64,000 bases of DNA, from contig NZ_CP014167.1 of NCBI RefSeq assembly GCF_001685395.1, positions 4,224,001-4,288,000 on the forward strand, given 5' to 3'. Positions 9,626 through 19,120 of the stretch are shown here, one piece after another. Every line of letters begins with the position of its first letter. Position 1 is the first letter of the stretch. The stretch comes from Paenibacillus yonginensis. GTDB taxonomy: Bacteria > Bacillota > Bacilli > Paenibacillales > Paenibacillaceae. The position numbers were made by a program, and so were the translations under genes. The notes beneath the pieces were generated by a model that worked only from the letters and a program-made list of their open reading frames with translations, did not search any database and had not been told where the DNA came from.

Positions 9626-10645
9626 TTATTCGTGAGGGCCAAGGGCTAACAAGCGTTTCAGGTTATCATCAATAAACAGATTATCCGCACTGTTGATTCC
9701 ACGGCCGGCAAAATGGCCCCAGATGGACGGAATTGGCTTAAAGTCGGCATTAGGCATAAATTTGGCTTCGTAGGCATTATCGTCGGCTGAGCAGAAGAGG
9801 TCCGTGCTCCCCGGCATGATGCAGGCTAGAGCCTTAATGCTTTTAAGCGCCTTCTCGAAATCCCCGTTGTAGGAAGGATTCGCACTAATATCTGCATGCT
9901 GGCCTGTCTCTAACATGGCAAGTACATTATGCGGATCCATCTTCATAAAGCTATGCTCCCAGACCCCGGTCACAAAGGCTTCCAAGGAGTCAAAACCTAA
10001 CTCCCGGTACAGCTCCTCCCTATAAAACGCCTGTGACAGTCCCCATCCGGCATAAACCCGGCCAACGGCGCGCATGTCTTCGGAAGTCAGCTGGTTTAGC
10101 TTGCTTGAATCAAAGCCTGTTCCTGCCAGCAGCGCGGCCTTCAGACTGTCCAGCACCACAAACGTATGAGGCCAAGTCTTGGCAATTCCCGCGAAAGGCG
10201 CAATTCGTTCCACCATCTCCGGGTAACTTGCCCCCCACTGAAAGGCTTGAATGCCGCCCATGGACCAGCCCACTACGAGTGCGATCTTTTGAATGCCAAA
10301 TTTGTCGGTCACCAGCCGATGCTGGAAACTAACGTTGTCATAGAGGGTTACCTGGGGAAAATGAGCCCGGTCAAACGGGGGGGCCGTGTTGCTGGGAGAT
10401 GAAGATAACCCGTTGCCCAGCAGATTGGGAACGATAATAAAATATTTGTCCGGATCCAGAGCCATTCCGCTGCCAATCAGCCATTCATTCTGAGTATGCT
10501 GGTCACCAAATGCAGTCGGATAGACGATAACATTATCTTTCTGTGCATTTAGTCTCCCATAAGTCTTATAGGCCAGGAAAGCGTTCGGCAAAATCACTCC
10601 TGATTGCAAGGCGACATCACCCAAATTAAAAATTTCATAATCCAT
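9626..10645 (-). CDS. MetX-like alpha/beta-fold hydrolase/acyltransferase
   Basis: Alpha/beta hydrolase related to homoserine O-acetyltransferase (MetX). Residues near the N-terminus (LAYKTYGRLNAQKDNVIVYP) are typical of that group. The nucleophile elbow is VVGWSMGGIQAF, the acid is probably in PGSTDLFCSADD, and the histidine is in IWGHFAG. The length of 339 residues is slightly short for MetX. There are no methionine-pathway genes nearby and the protein lacks an extended lid, so a hydrolase outside methionine synthesis is quite possible. It is divergent from a LysR regulator at 10792, its likely controller. On the minus strand GAAGGGAGG precedes the ATG. Confidence 0.75.
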   Translation of the reverse strand: MDYEIFNLGDVALQSGVILPNAFLAYKTYGRLNAQKDNVIVYPTAFGDQHTQNEWLIGSGMALDPDKYFIIVPNLLGNGLSSSPSNTAPPFDRAHFPQVTLYDNVSFQHRLVTDKFGIQKIALVVGWSMGGIQAFQWGASYPEMVERIAPFAGIAKTWPHTFVVLDSLKAALLAGTGFDSSKLNQLTSEDMRAVGRVYAGWGLSQAFYREELYRELGFDSLEAFVTGVWEHSFMKMDPHNVLAMLETGQHADISANPSYNGDFEKALKSIKALACIMPGSTDLFCSADDNAYEAKFMPNADFKPIPSIWGHFAGRGINSADNLFIDDNLKRLLALGPHE

Positions 10646-10706
10646 CTAGAGGCCTCCCTTCAAAATGAAACCACATGTTCAAGGTCAGTTGTGATTTCTT
10701 GTGCTT

Positions 10707-10734
10707 AGTATAGAGCTGTGATACTCTCAGTGAA
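10707..10734 (-). promoter_or_regulatory. Probable promoter of the MetX-like gene
   Basis: On the minus strand TTCACT (10734-10729), a 16-bp spacer and TATACT (10712-10707), about 60 bp before the start codon. It lies in the intergenic space shared with the divergent LysR gene, where LysR-type regulators usually bind. No clear T-N11-A operator was identified. Confidence 0.4.
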
Positions 10735-10791
10735 AGTGAATAGAAATCATAGTAGTATTCAATAATTTTGAAGGTATGGGGGTATCGTTAG

Positions 10792-11676
10792 ATGGAGCTG
10801 CGTCAACTGAATACATTCTGTACGGTTGCATCAACCTTAAATTTCACTCGGGCCGCAGAGGTGCTGAATTACGTGCCCTCCAACGTCACCATGCAAATAA
10901 AAGCCTTGGAGGAGGAGCTGGACGTTCGTCTCTTTGACCGCTTGGGCAAGCAGCTGGTTCTCACAGCAGCGGGTAAACGCTTTTTGATTCATGCCCGGAG
11001 CGTTCTGGATAAATTGGACGAAGCCCGCAGCGTTGTTCACGATAACGAGTCTTTAAGCGGTACTCTGACGATAAGTGCCAATGAGGTTATTTGCGCGTAC
11101 CGGCTTCCTGCTGTCTTTCGGCGCTTTCGTTCGCAGCATCCCGGCGTTCGTCTGATCTTCCGCTCCGTTCCCAATCAAGAGCTCAAACAAACGCTTTTTG
11201 AGGGAAGCTCAGATATCGTCTACATGCTTGACGAACCTATTCGCTCGAGCGGACTTGCCGTAGAACCGCTGCTGGAAGAAACCTTCCGCCTGTTTGCTGC
11301 TCCGGATCACCCGCTTGCCAGGCAAAAGGAGCTGCAGCTGGAGGATTTTCACGGAGAAGTGTTCCTGACCAATGAAAAAGGCTGTCCTTATCGAACCATG
11401 TTTGACCGGTCATTTGAGAAAGAGGGCATTGACAGCATTACGTATTTAGAGTTTCAAAGTGCGGAAGCCATTAAACAATGCGCCATTTCGGGAATCGGTA
11501 TAGCTTTTCTCCCAGAAATCGTAACGGAAGCCGAGGTAGAGCGCGGTGAACTTGTTGCCCTTCCCTGGCAAATTCCCGATCTGCGTGTGTATACACAGAT
11601 GTTGTGGCATAAAGACAAGTGGCTTTCACCCATCCTGTTGTCTTTCATAGAAGCGGCGAGAGAAGTTCTGGCTTAA
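10792..11676 (+). CDS. LysR-family transcriptional regulator
   Basis: DNA-binding regulator of 294 residues, normal for the family. The N-terminal winged helix-turn-helix (MELRQLNTFCTVASTLNFTRAAEVLN...) has the typical LysR recognition region ending LTAAGKRFL. The rest is the periplasmic-binding-protein-like effector domain (about residues 90-290), starting LSGTLTISANEVICAYRLP. It is divergent from the MetX-like hydrolase with a 146-bp shared intergenic region, the classic layout for a LysR regulator and its target. The effector is unknown. Confidence 0.9.
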   Translation: MELRQLNTFCTVASTLNFTRAAEVLNYVPSNVTMQIKALEEELDVRLFDRLGKQLVLTAAGKRFLIHARSVLDKLDEARSVVHDNESLSGTLTISANEVICAYRLPAVFRRFRSQHPGVRLIFRSVPNQELKQTLFEGSSDIVYMLDEPIRSSGLAVEPLLEETFRLFAAPDHPLARQKELQLEDFHGEVFLTNEKGCPYRTMFDRSFEKEGIDSITYLEFQSAEAIKQCAISGIGIAFLPEIVTEAEVERGELVALPWQIPDLRVYTQMLWHKDKWLSPILLSFIEAAREVLA

Positions 11677-11823
11677 ACGCCTGTGGACTAAGGGCATGCT
11701 CCAAAAGGGTCCGGCGGTGTGAAGAATAACCTTCGAGACGCGAAGGCGTACCCGTCAGGCTGCCCATTCTGGAGAAGCATAAGCATTAGCAGGAAACTTG
11801 GGAAGAATGAGTCCGGCAAAGGG

Positions 11824-12762
11824 CTAACGGCCTGCCTCAATGGCCCCCGTTTTGTTCTCCAGCACATGGGCGGTCACCAGATAATCCCGGTCCTCGTGGT
11901 CATCATCTACAAAATCCCACAGCAGGGTATACTCTGCGTGAAGCTTAAATTTCTCCAGAATCGGCTTCTGCAGATGAGCAAATGTCCCTGGCAGGCATAA
12001 ACCCGCTTGGGCGAACTCGGACAGATGCTTGTAAACCTGGCCAAGGTTGTCCCGGAGCCGGCCTTCGGTCAGCGCTTCGGCTTTCAGCCTGGCCGGGCTG
12101 AGGGAGCCGGTTTTTTTCAGCTGCTGAAGCAGCAGGACATCCGTTAAATGGATCACAACCCCGCGGTCCATCAGCCGCTCATGCAGGCCATCAAAGATAC
12201 TCACATGAATCCGTTCAATCAACCGGTCCAGCTGGGCGCCGAATTCGGGCGTATACAGAGTTCTGCTGTTCTCCTTGTAGAAGAAAGCCGAAATCAGCTG
12301 CGAAGAGAAACAGAGGTTCATAACGACGTCAAAGGGCGGCTTCAGTTTGGAAAAATCAACGGAGGGGGTGAGCGATGCCGCCTTCTCTTTCAATTCGCCC
12401 AGCGTTTGGACCTCGTTCCCGATTCCGGTCAGGTCGATGATCGCTTTGCTGAACTTGCCCGGCTGTTCGGCTTTGGCCAGAAGGCGGTCAAGCGCCTTCT
12501 CATCAATATCGACAATCGTGATCCGTTCAAAGACAGACTCGATAAATGAGATCGGCACATCATTCCCATTCCCAGCGCCGAGCAGCAGCAGATGCCCGCG
12601 TCCACATCCGCTTCCGGTCAGCGTCTGCTCCAGCACCCGGCGGATTTGTTCCCGGTAACCGCTCCAATGCTCCCAGTCATGCCGGGTTGTATGGTTTCGC
12701 AGCGTATTGGCGTTGCGGATTTTGGCGTAGGGGACGTGGACTCTTCTCTTAAATAGATTCAT
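11824..12762 (-). CDS. Putative class I SAM-dependent methyltransferase-like protein
   Basis: 312-residue cytoplasmic protein. A Rossmann-type glycine motif (HLLLLGAGNGNDVP, about residues 57-70) is followed by an acidic strand end (ITIVDIDEKALDRLL) as in SAM-dependent methyltransferases, then FDVVMNLCFSSQLIS in the position of motif IV. No catalytic signature identifies a substrate. It is a single gene with a weak intergenic region on each side, and AAGGGAG precedes the ATG on the minus strand. The fold is likely; activity is not established. The 147 bp before it (11677-11823) and the 316 bp after it (12763-13078) contain no recognisable gene. Confidence 0.6.
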   Translation of the reverse strand: MNLFKRRVHVPYAKIRNANTLRNHTTRHDWEHWSGYREQIRRVLEQTLTGSGCGRGHLLLLGAGNGNDVPISFIESVFERITIVDIDEKALDRLLAKAEQPGKFSKAIIDLTGIGNEVQTLGELKEKAASLTPSVDFSKLKPPFDVVMNLCFSSQLISAFFYKENSRTLYTPEFGAQLDRLIERIHVSIFDGLHERLMDRGVVIHLTDVLLLQQLKKTGSLSPARLKAEALTEGRLRDNLGQVYKHLSEFAQAGLCLPGTFAHLQKPILEKFKLHAEYTLLWDFVDDDHEDRDYLVTAHVLENKTGAIEAGR

Positions 12763-13078
12763 AGCGGACTCCCTTTTTTCTATAAGATCAAGATTTAAAG
12801 TTCTATTTCGAATATGGCGCGATTATATCGCTTTTTGCAAGCGGGGGACAAGTTTAATACGGTTTTAACGAAGAGTGTTCAAAATAAAAGCAGGAATCAA
12901 GCAGCATTTGCAGTTGTATTTACTTCCGGAAAACAGGAGAATACAAGTATCAGGCTCTATACATACTCCATGATGTTCCACAGAAGCTGTAAGGAAGGGT
13001 GCACCAAGCGGGCAACAGGGATTTAGCCATCATCGTGAACTTGGCACCAGGCAAAGTCAAACATTCAGAGGGGGAAGG

Positions 13079-14209
13079 ATGTTGAGGAGAGACAGGCAAT
13101 GGACCAAACTGCTGGCGGGCGTCTCGCTGGGGCTGATGCTCTTGAGCACCGGCTGTACGCACGAAACGGGCCTTAACGGCAAAGAGAAAGGACTGGCGGC
13201 TGCGGCCGCAGAGGAACTTGCTGGCGTGCTGGACTCGTCAGAAACTGGAACGTCCGGAATGCCTGAATCAGCAGGAGTGCCAAAGTCGCCTGAAACACCG
13301 GGCACACTAGAGGATGACGGAGCAATCCGTACCGTAACAGATGTGCAGAAATTCACATTTGACAAAGGCGTTATGACAGAGGAGATTACCAGCAAGCTGA
13401 AAAAGGTCGCCATTTCCAATGAGAACGGAACGGTTCAATTAAAGCAAGGCACGGGTACGCAGCTCGAAATCCATACGATTATTGAAGTCGGCAAAGCGAC
13501 CCAGGAAGAGGCAAAGAGTCTTGCTGCCCAATCGGAAGTACAGGTGAAGCAGGAACGACGCCAAAATCTTACCATCAGCGCCAGTACGAGGTCTTCCAAG
13601 TCTCAAAGCGGCCATGAGGTGAGCATCCACATGATCATCTCGCTGCCGCAGACCTTCAAAGCCGACTTGAAAGGCAAAATCGGAAATGGCGATGTAGTGA
13701 TATCGGATTTGCCGGAGACGGGAAAGATCAAATGGGTTACGGACAATGGCAGCCAGACGATCAGTCGGGTCGGTGCCGACCTTACTCTCCAGTCCGGGAA
13801 CGGCCGTATTCAAGTTCAGGACGCCAGAAGGAACGTGAAAGCCGAGGTTTCAAACGGCCAGATTGAAGCGGTTCAGGTGGGGGGGGCGCTTGACACCAAA
13901 ATCAGCCGCGGCCAGCTTGTCGTCCAAGAGGCGGCTTCCACCGTGAAGGCGGCCGTTGAGACCGGGAATATTGCCATTGCCAGCAGCCAAGTGGGCGGGA
14001 ATTGGCAAGTATCGTCTGAGGTCGGGGATATCAGGCTCGCTTGGCCGAAGGAGGCTTCGGTCAAAGTGGCTGCCGCTGCTTCACTGGGTCAGGTTTATTC
14101 AGATTTTGACCTTAAGCTGAACAAGAACCGGGCATCCGGTTCGCTGAATAAAGGCAAATACAGCATTAAGGCTTCTACGCTCGGGCAAATTCAGCTGCAG
14201 GAGAGCTAA
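13079..14209 (+). CDS. Lipoprotein with DUF4097-like beta-helix domain
   Basis: Exported lipoprotein. The signal peptide (positive MLRRDRQW, hydrophobic LLAGVSLGLMLL) ends in the lipobox LSTGC, so cysteine 26 would be lipidated and the protein anchored to the outer face of the membrane. After an Ala/Gly/Pro-rich linker, residues about 95-376 show short repeating strands with the pattern G-N/D-G-x-I/V (VSNENGTVQL, GKIGNGDVVI, LQSGNGRIQV, EVSNGQIEAV). This suggests a DUF4097/adhesin-like right-handed beta structure. No substrate can be named. It is monocistronic, and GAGGGGGAAGG lies directly before the ATG. Confidence 0.7.
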   Translation: MLRRDRQWTKLLAGVSLGLMLLSTGCTHETGLNGKEKGLAAAAAEELAGVLDSSETGTSGMPESAGVPKSPETPGTLEDDGAIRTVTDVQKFTFDKGVMTEEITSKLKKVAISNENGTVQLKQGTGTQLEIHTIIEVGKATQEEAKSLAAQSEVQVKQERRQNLTISASTRSSKSQSGHEVSIHMIISLPQTFKADLKGKIGNGDVVISDLPETGKIKWVTDNGSQTISRVGADLTLQSGNGRIQVQDARRNVKAEVSNGQIEAVQVGGALDTKISRGQLVVQEAASTVKAAVETGNIAIASSQVGGNWQVSSEVGDIRLAWPKEASVKVAAAASLGQVYSDFDLKLNKNRASGSLNKGKYSIKASTLGQIQLQES

Positions 14210-14257
14210 GGGGTTACCTGGTTTCTGCGGGGCCAGCGCTCTACCGGTGGGCCATGC

Positions 14258-14310
14258 CAATGGTGCAACTGCAATGGCCCAAAGGCAATGGTGTAACTGC
14301 AATGGCCCAA
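14258..14310 (+). repeat. Two-copy 28-bp tandem repeat
   Basis: The unit CAATGGTGYAACTGCAATGG plus CCCAA occurs at 14258-14282 and 14286-14310 with one C/T difference and a 28-bp period. It lies in the leader of the following oxidoreductase gene. Each unit can form a short CCATTGC/GCAATGG hairpin. Confidence 0.7.
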
Positions 14311-14380
14311 TATTCAATTGGTCAGGCCGCCGGTCTCGCGGCACCACACATCCATCAAGTACAACCATGGGGGGATCCAA

Positions 14381-15376
14381 ATGTCTGAAACATTTAAAGC
14401 ACTGCTCGTCGAAAATGAAGAAACCTTTAAAGTCGGCATTCAAACCGTCTCGCTGGCAGATCTGCCGGAAGGCGACGTCCTGATCAAAGTTGTATACTCC
14501 AGCGTCAACTACAAAGATGGGCTGGCTAGTATTCCGAACGGCAATATTTTAAAGACCTATCCGTTCATTCCGGGCATTGACTTGTCCGGTTATGTGGTTT
14601 CCTCCAGCAACGAACGGTTTAAACCCGGACAGCCGGTGATTGCAACCAGCTACGGCATCGGGGTTTCGCATTTCGGCGGATTCAGCCAATTCGCCCGGAT
14701 TCCGGCGGAATGGATTGTTCCTCTGCCGGAAGGGCTTGATCTGAAAGAGGCGATGATTTACGGGACGGCCGGTTTTACGGCGGCTCTGTCGATCCAGCGG
14801 CTGGAGGAGAACGGGCTGGCTCCCGGATTTGGCAAAGTGCTGGTGACGGGCGCCACCGGCGGGGTCGGAGCTTCGGCCGTAGCCATGCTGTCCGTCAAAG
14901 GTTATGAGGTGGAGGCCAGCACGGGCAAATCCTCGGAAACGGAATACCTGAAGGCGCTTGGCGCGTCCGAAGTCATTCCCCGGATTGAGGAAGAAAGCGA
15001 CAAGCCGAAGCCGCTGAACAAACAGCTCTGGCAGGCGGCCGTGGACCCGGTTGGCGGCCGGACGCTTGCCTCGATCCTAAGCCGGCTGGCTTATCGCGGC
15101 TCCGTTGCGGTGAGCGGACTGACCGGCGGGACGGGGGTCCCGACCACGGTGATGCCGTTTATTTTACGCGGCGTGAACCTGCTTGGCATTGATTCGGTCT
15201 TCTGTCCTTATGAGATTCGGGTAAAAGTATGGGAACGGATGGGCCGGGATTTAAAGCCGACCGACATGGAGCAGCTGGTCAGCCGGGAAATTGGGCTGGA
15301 GGGTCTGCCGCAGGCACTGGACGATATTTTGAAATCGCGGACAAGAGGACGTATTCTGGTCAATATGGAAATGTGA
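14381..15376 (+). CDS. YhdH/YhfP-family quinone oxidoreductase (acryloyl-CoA reductase type)
   Basis: Zinc-independent medium-chain NADPH dehydrogenase/reductase of the YhdH/YhfP/AcuI group; characterised members reduce acryloyl-CoA or quinones. Residues: GroES-like N-terminus with YSSVNYKDGLA (about residue 40) and PFIPGIDLSGYVV, then a Rossmann motif VLVTGATGGVGASAVAMLS. The length of 331 residues is typical. The ATG at 14381 has GGGGGGA eight bases upstream; longer in-frame extensions have no binding site and would cover the tandem repeat. The physiological substrate is unknown. It is a single gene followed by a strong terminator. Confidence 0.85.
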   Translation: MSETFKALLVENEETFKVGIQTVSLADLPEGDVLIKVVYSSVNYKDGLASIPNGNILKTYPFIPGIDLSGYVVSSSNERFKPGQPVIATSYGIGVSHFGGFSQFARIPAEWIVPLPEGLDLKEAMIYGTAGFTAALSIQRLEENGLAPGFGKVLVTGATGGVGASAVAMLSVKGYEVEASTGKSSETEYLKALGASEVIPRIEEESDKPKPLNKQLWQAAVDPVGGRTLASILSRLAYRGSVAVSGLTGGTGVPTTVMPFILRGVNLLGIDSVFCPYEIRVKVWERMGRDLKPTDMEQLVSREIGLEGLPQALDDILKSRTRGRILVNMEM

Positions 15377-15404
15377 AGAAGCTGAAACAAAGAAATAAAC
15401 GGGA

Positions 15405-15451
15405 AAAGGCCTTTCTGAAGCGTGCGAGCGCGCTGGAGAGGTCTTTTTTTT
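15405..15451 (+). terminator. Rho-independent terminator after YhdH-like gene
   Basis: An 11-bp stem (AAAGGCCTTTC with GAGAGGTCTTT, two wobbles) encloses an inner GCGTGC/GCGCGC stem and is followed by eight T. Confidence 0.75.
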
Positions 15452-15631
15452 CGAAGTTTTTGATAGGGAAGGTAGAAAACGGGCGTCTGGCGGGCATACT
15501 GGTTACCACGGAACCGGAGCCTGCGCACGCCTAAAGAGGAGAGGGGCGGGACCGGTCACAGCAGGCAGTTTCAAGCTCTAATGCTGATTTATTCGCATGT
15601 GTTTGGCCTGAGGTTAAGGAGGAATAGGAGA

Positions 15632-16384
15632 ATGAAATGGGTTAACCGCATTTTGCTGGGGGCGGCAGCGACGATTCTGGTCTGCGCCCTGACTGTGCTG
15701 ACCACCGGACTGGTCGTTAACGCTTATGTCCAATCGCTGCTGAGCAGCTTGAACATCAAATGGGAAGGCCAGCCCTCCGGATTAAGCAGTGTGCTAAAGC
15801 TCGGCTGGGGCGGCCCGTCCACTAACAAATTGTCCGGGGAGCAGGAGCCGGATCATCAGGCTGCACGTGGGCTGCCGGGCGGTGCTGACTTGGGTGGAGG
15901 TACGGATGAGGACGGTGCAGTTGAGGGCGGTACGGGCGACGGATCCGGAACCCCGCCAGCATCAAGCACAGACGGAGCCGGAGGTTCCGGCGACGGAAGT
16001 ACAGGCGGTACGGCCGGCGGTGGAAGGACAGGTACCGAGGCGGCAAACGGCCAGGCAGCAGAAGACTCCGGCGGCACTTACACCGACGAGGATGCGCTTC
16101 CGGTCATGGGCAGCGGCATCGCTTCGGACGCGGCTGGGAAGCAGGGGGAGGAGCCGGTCGTCACACCGGATCAGCTGTCGGCCAAGAAGGACGATATTCC
16201 GGCGAAAGAGAAAGAAGAAGTGTTCTCCATGCTGATGAACAAGCTGCCGGAGAACGAAATGCAGAAGATTACAACGGCCATGGAAGGTGGCCTGACAGAA
16301 AGCGAGCTGCTTGAGATCCAGCAGATTCTGTCCAAGTATTTGAGCAAAGACGACTATGCAAAAATGCTCGAAATCCTCAAATAA
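15632..16384 (+). CDS. Membrane-anchored protein with low-complexity linker, function unknown
   Basis: 250 residues. One N-terminal membrane segment (about residues 6-28, ILLGAAATILVCALTVLTTG) is followed by an extracellular Gly/Ser/Thr/Asp-rich stretch (about residues 65-165) and a charged helical C-terminal domain (about 185-250, EKEEVFSMLMNKLPENEMQK and ESELLEIQQILSKYL). It is not recognised as a known family. Neighbouring cell-wall genes (M23 endopeptidase, walRK) suggest an envelope role, by inference only. The ATG at 15632 has AAGGAGG nine bases upstream. It ends before its own terminator. Confidence 0.7.
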   Translation: MKWVNRILLGAAATILVCALTVLTTGLVVNAYVQSLLSSLNIKWEGQPSGLSSVLKLGWGGPSTNKLSGEQEPDHQAARGLPGGADLGGGTDEDGAVEGGTGDGSGTPPASSTDGAGGSGDGSTGGTAGGGRTGTEAANGQAAEDSGGTYTDEDALPVMGSGIASDAAGKQGEEPVVTPDQLSAKKDDIPAKEKEEVFSMLMNKLPENEMQKITTAMEGGLTESELLEIQQILSKYLSKDDYAKMLEILK

Positions 16385-16481
16385 ATTCAGCATGTTCACA
16401 AAAGATTTGTAAATTCTGCTCTTTAAAATGAGAATCCGAATAGAAAAGAAAATTTTAGAAGAAATCGGACTAACCAAGCTC

Positions 16482-16506
16482 AAACCCGCGGCTGACGCGG
16501 GTTTTT
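16482..16506 (+). terminator. Rho-independent terminator
   Basis: AAACCCGCG pairs with CGCGGGTTT around GCTGA, followed by TT. It separates the membrane protein gene from the M23 endopeptidase gene. The rest of 16385-16654 holds no gene. Confidence 0.8.
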
Positions 16507-16654
16507 CTCATTTGTGAACAAAGTTGAAATTGTTCCCGAGGCTATGTTAAAGTTAGCATAGTGTAAAAAGGTTAAAATTTTGAAACTATTTTTTGTCGAA
16601 TGTAACGGTTTAAAACCAGGTTTGACAGCAAGTTTCAGGGTGAAGGAGAGCAAG

Positions 16655-18205
16655 ATGAACGATCTGAATCAGGAACAAGTTCAAAAGGACCAAGCCCAGT
16701 CGAGGTTAATGCAGTTTATTAAATCCAGAAAAATCATACTGAGTGCAGGCACGGTCCTGCTGGCTGGCGGCATCTTTCTGGCCGGTCATCAATATGTCGA
16801 AGCTAACAAAGTCCCTTACTACCATGTCTATTATAATGGCCAGGAGATTGGCGGCATCAAAACTACGTCCCAGCTGAAGCAGGCTTACAAGGAGAGGCAG
16901 GCCGAACTGGACAAGCAATATCCGGACGCGAACATCGTCTTGCAGACAGACGGCGTAACCACCGAGCTGCAAAAGGAATATAAAGCCGATGTAGACAGCA
17001 AAGCTACGCTGGACAAGCTGGAACAGCTGCTTCCCTACCATGCGGAAGGCGTTGAGATCAAGATCGACGGGAAGACTGTAGCTGTAGTGAAAGACGAGGA
17101 AGCGGCGGCAGCCGTTCTTAATCAGGTAAAAAACAAATACGTCCCCGGTGCGGCTCCAGTTTCCGCAGAGGCGATTAAATTGACCAGCCTGTCGGCCAGC
17201 GGCAGCACGGCCGTTCCGACGCGGCTAGCCAAAACGAAGAAGTCAGCGGCCGCTGATTCCGCAGCTTCTACCTCTGCTCCTCAGGTGGAATCCGTCAAGT
17301 TTGTGGAGGATGTTGAGGCAGAGCCTTATACCGGCAGCGCAGATCAAGTCCTGTCAGTTGAAGAGGCCGCCAAGCGGCTTCTGCAGGACAAAGAGGAATC
17401 TGTCACTTACAAGGTGAGAGAAGGAGATACCATCTCCGCGATTGCCAAACGGATGGGCACGACGCAGAAAGAAATTTTTCAGCTGAATCCCGGTTTGTCC
17501 GAGCTCAAGATGCAAATCGGCCAGGAATTGAACATCAAGAAGGCGAGCCATACTTTGACGGTTCAATCCGTTGAACGAACTTACACATCAGTGGTAACCG
17601 AACCGCCTGTGGAGACTAAAACCAATCCGGAGCTGGCCGCAGGCAAGACGGTCATTGCTTCTCCGGGCGCGCACGGCAGCAAGATTATGAACTATCAGGT
17701 CATTAAGGAGAACGGGCAGGTCGTCAGCAAGCAGTTCATCGGCCAAACCGTGACCAAGGAGACCTCGCCGAAGATTATCGTCAAAGGCACCAAGAAGATC
17801 GTTAAGGCTTCAGCCCAAAAAACATCAGCAGGTTCGTCCTATATGTTCGCTTGGCCGGTATCTTCGCCGACGATTACAAGTCCTTTCGGCACCCGCTGGG
17901 GAGATATGCATAAAGGCATCGATGTGGTCTCCTCCAACCATACGATCAGGGCTGCAGCGGACGGCAAAGTTACTTTCACCGGTGTGAAGACGGGTTACGG
18001 CAACTGCATCGTGATCAAACACGCCAATGGATATGAAACTTTGTATGGACATTTGAGCAAAATCAGCGTCAGCAACGGGGAGACCGTCAGCCAGGGCGAC
18101 AAAATCGGCGTCATGGGCAGTACAGGGCGCTCTACCGGCACGCATCTGCATTTCGAGATCCATAAAAATGGAGAACTTCAGAGCCCTACGAAATATTTGA
18201 ACTGA
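16655..18205 (+). CDS. LysM-G5-M23 cell-wall endopeptidase
   Basis: Secreted or membrane-anchored peptidoglycan DD-endopeptidase. Domains in 516 residues: an N-terminal membrane segment (about 22-45), an extracellular helical region, a LysM domain (about 245-290, YKVREGDTISAIAKRMGTT), a G5 domain (about 295-375), and a C-terminal M23 peptidase domain with zinc-binding motifs HKGID, YGHLSK and HLHFEI. The ATG at 16655 follows AAGGAG; an upstream in-frame ATG at 16580 has no binding site. It directly precedes the walRK operon, whose regulon typically includes such hydrolases, but no acceptable WalR site was found before it. Confidence 0.9.
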   Translation: MNDLNQEQVQKDQAQSRLMQFIKSRKIILSAGTVLLAGGIFLAGHQYVEANKVPYYHVYYNGQEIGGIKTTSQLKQAYKERQAELDKQYPDANIVLQTDGVTTELQKEYKADVDSKATLDKLEQLLPYHAEGVEIKIDGKTVAVVKDEEAAAAVLNQVKNKYVPGAAPVSAEAIKLTSLSASGSTAVPTRLAKTKKSAAADSAASTSAPQVESVKFVEDVEAEPYTGSADQVLSVEEAAKRLLQDKEESVTYKVREGDTISAIAKRMGTTQKEIFQLNPGLSELKMQIGQELNIKKASHTLTVQSVERTYTSVVTEPPVETKTNPELAAGKTVIASPGAHGSKIMNYQVIKENGQVVSKQFIGQTVTKETSPKIIVKGTKKIVKASAQKTSAGSSYMFAWPVSSPTITSPFGTRWGDMHKGIDVVSSNHTIRAAADGKVTFTGVKTGYGNCIVIKHANGYETLYGHLSKISVSNGETVSQGDKIGVMGSTGRSTGTHLHFEIHKNGELQSPTKYLN

Positions 18206-18251
18206 TCTAACTAAATAAAGCATCCTATTTCTATAGCAGACTAGAAACCGG

Positions 18252-18279
18252 AACCATCCGCCTCGGCGGGTGGTTTTTT
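18252..18279 (+). terminator. Rho-independent terminator of the M23 gene
   Basis: ACCATCCGC pairs with GCGGGTGGT (one wobble), followed by six T. Confidence 0.85.
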
Positions 18280-18346
18280 CGGTTGGGAGCCGCGATAAGA
18301 GAAGGCCGGATTTTTTGAAGCAATTTAGGAGGAGACTATCCAGGTA

Positions 18347-18355
18347 TGCTAAAAT
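18347..18355 (+). promoter_or_regulatory. Extended -10 promoter candidate for walRKHIJ
   Basis: TGCTAAAAT gives an extended -10 element (TG-N-TAAAAT) about 45 bp before the walR start. No convincing -35 box at 17 bp was found, which is tolerated with an extended -10. Confidence 0.4.
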
Positions 18356-18399
18356 AGAGCCAGAACAAGAAAGCTGGTTAGGCGGGTGAATCTATTCAT

Positions 18400-19119
18400 A
18401 TGCAGGGGAAAATCCTGGTCGTAGACGATGAACAGCCGATTGCGGATATTTTGAAATTTAATTTGGAGAAAGAAGGCTACGAGGTCATTCTGGCCTTCGA
18501 CGGCATTGAAGCCGTGGAGCTGGCTTTCTCGGAGCGGCCTGATCTGATTTTGCTTGATCTAATGCTGCCGGGCAAAGACGGGATGGATGTGTGCCGCGAG
18601 GTTCGGGCCCGGCTGGAGACGCCGATCATCATGCTGACCGCCAAAGACGGCGAGATCGACAAGGTGCTTGGCCTAGAGCTGGGAGCGGACGATTATGTGA
18701 CGAAGCCGTTCAGCGCCCGGGAGCTGCTGGCCCGCGTGAAGGCGCAGATGCGCCGCCAGGCGAAAGCCCAGGTGTCAGGGGAAGAGGCGCCGGCCGTCCC
18801 GCAGGGCATTCATCTGTATGACCTGTTTATTGATACGGACATGTATACGGTGTATAAGAACGGTGAACCGCTGGATCTGACACATCGCGAGTATGAGCTG
18901 CTTTATTATATGGCCCGCAATGCCGGAAAAGTGATGACGCGCGAGCATCTGCTCCAGGCGGTGTGGGGGTTTGAATATTTCGGCGACGTCCGGACGGTGG
19001 ACGTGACGATCCGCCGGCTGCGGGAGAAGATCGAAAGCGATCCGGGCAAACCGGAGGTTATCCTGACCCGCCGGGGGCTCGGTTATTTGATTCGCAGTAC
19101 GAAGAATGGCGGGTTCTAG
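18400..19119 (+). CDS. walR: Response regulator WalR
   Basis: Essential OmpR-class response regulator controlling cell-wall hydrolase genes. The receiver domain (residues 1-120) has the acidic pair (VVDDEQ), the phosphoacceptor aspartate in [10 protein letters not shown] and lysine in YVTKPFS. The C-terminal winged helix (about 135-237) carries [20 protein letters not shown] and [12 protein letters not shown]. The length of 239 residues is normal. It is first in the walRKHIJ order, with walK starting two bases after its stop. Confidence 0.96.
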   Translation: MQGKILVVDDEQPIADILKFNLEKEGYEVILAFDGIEAVELAFSERPDLILLDLMLPGKDGMDVCREVRARLETPIIMLTAKDGEIDKVLGLELGADDYVTKPFSARELLARVKAQMRRQAKAQVSGEEAPAVPQGIHLYDLFIDTDMYTVYKNGEPLDLTHREYELLYYMARNAGKVMTREHLLQAVWGFEYFGDVRTVDVTIRRLREKIESDPGKPEVILTRRGLGYLIRSTKNGGF

Positions 19120-19120
19120 T

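Noticed and set aside
11677..11823. Terminator between the LysR and methyltransferase-like genes
   Set aside because: The CCTTCG/CGAAGG hairpin has no T run on either strand.
16510..16620. TGTTAA and TGTAAA motifs before the M23 gene as a WalR box
   Set aside because: The half-sites are 17 bp apart start to start instead of 11, so they do not match the known direct-repeat consensus.
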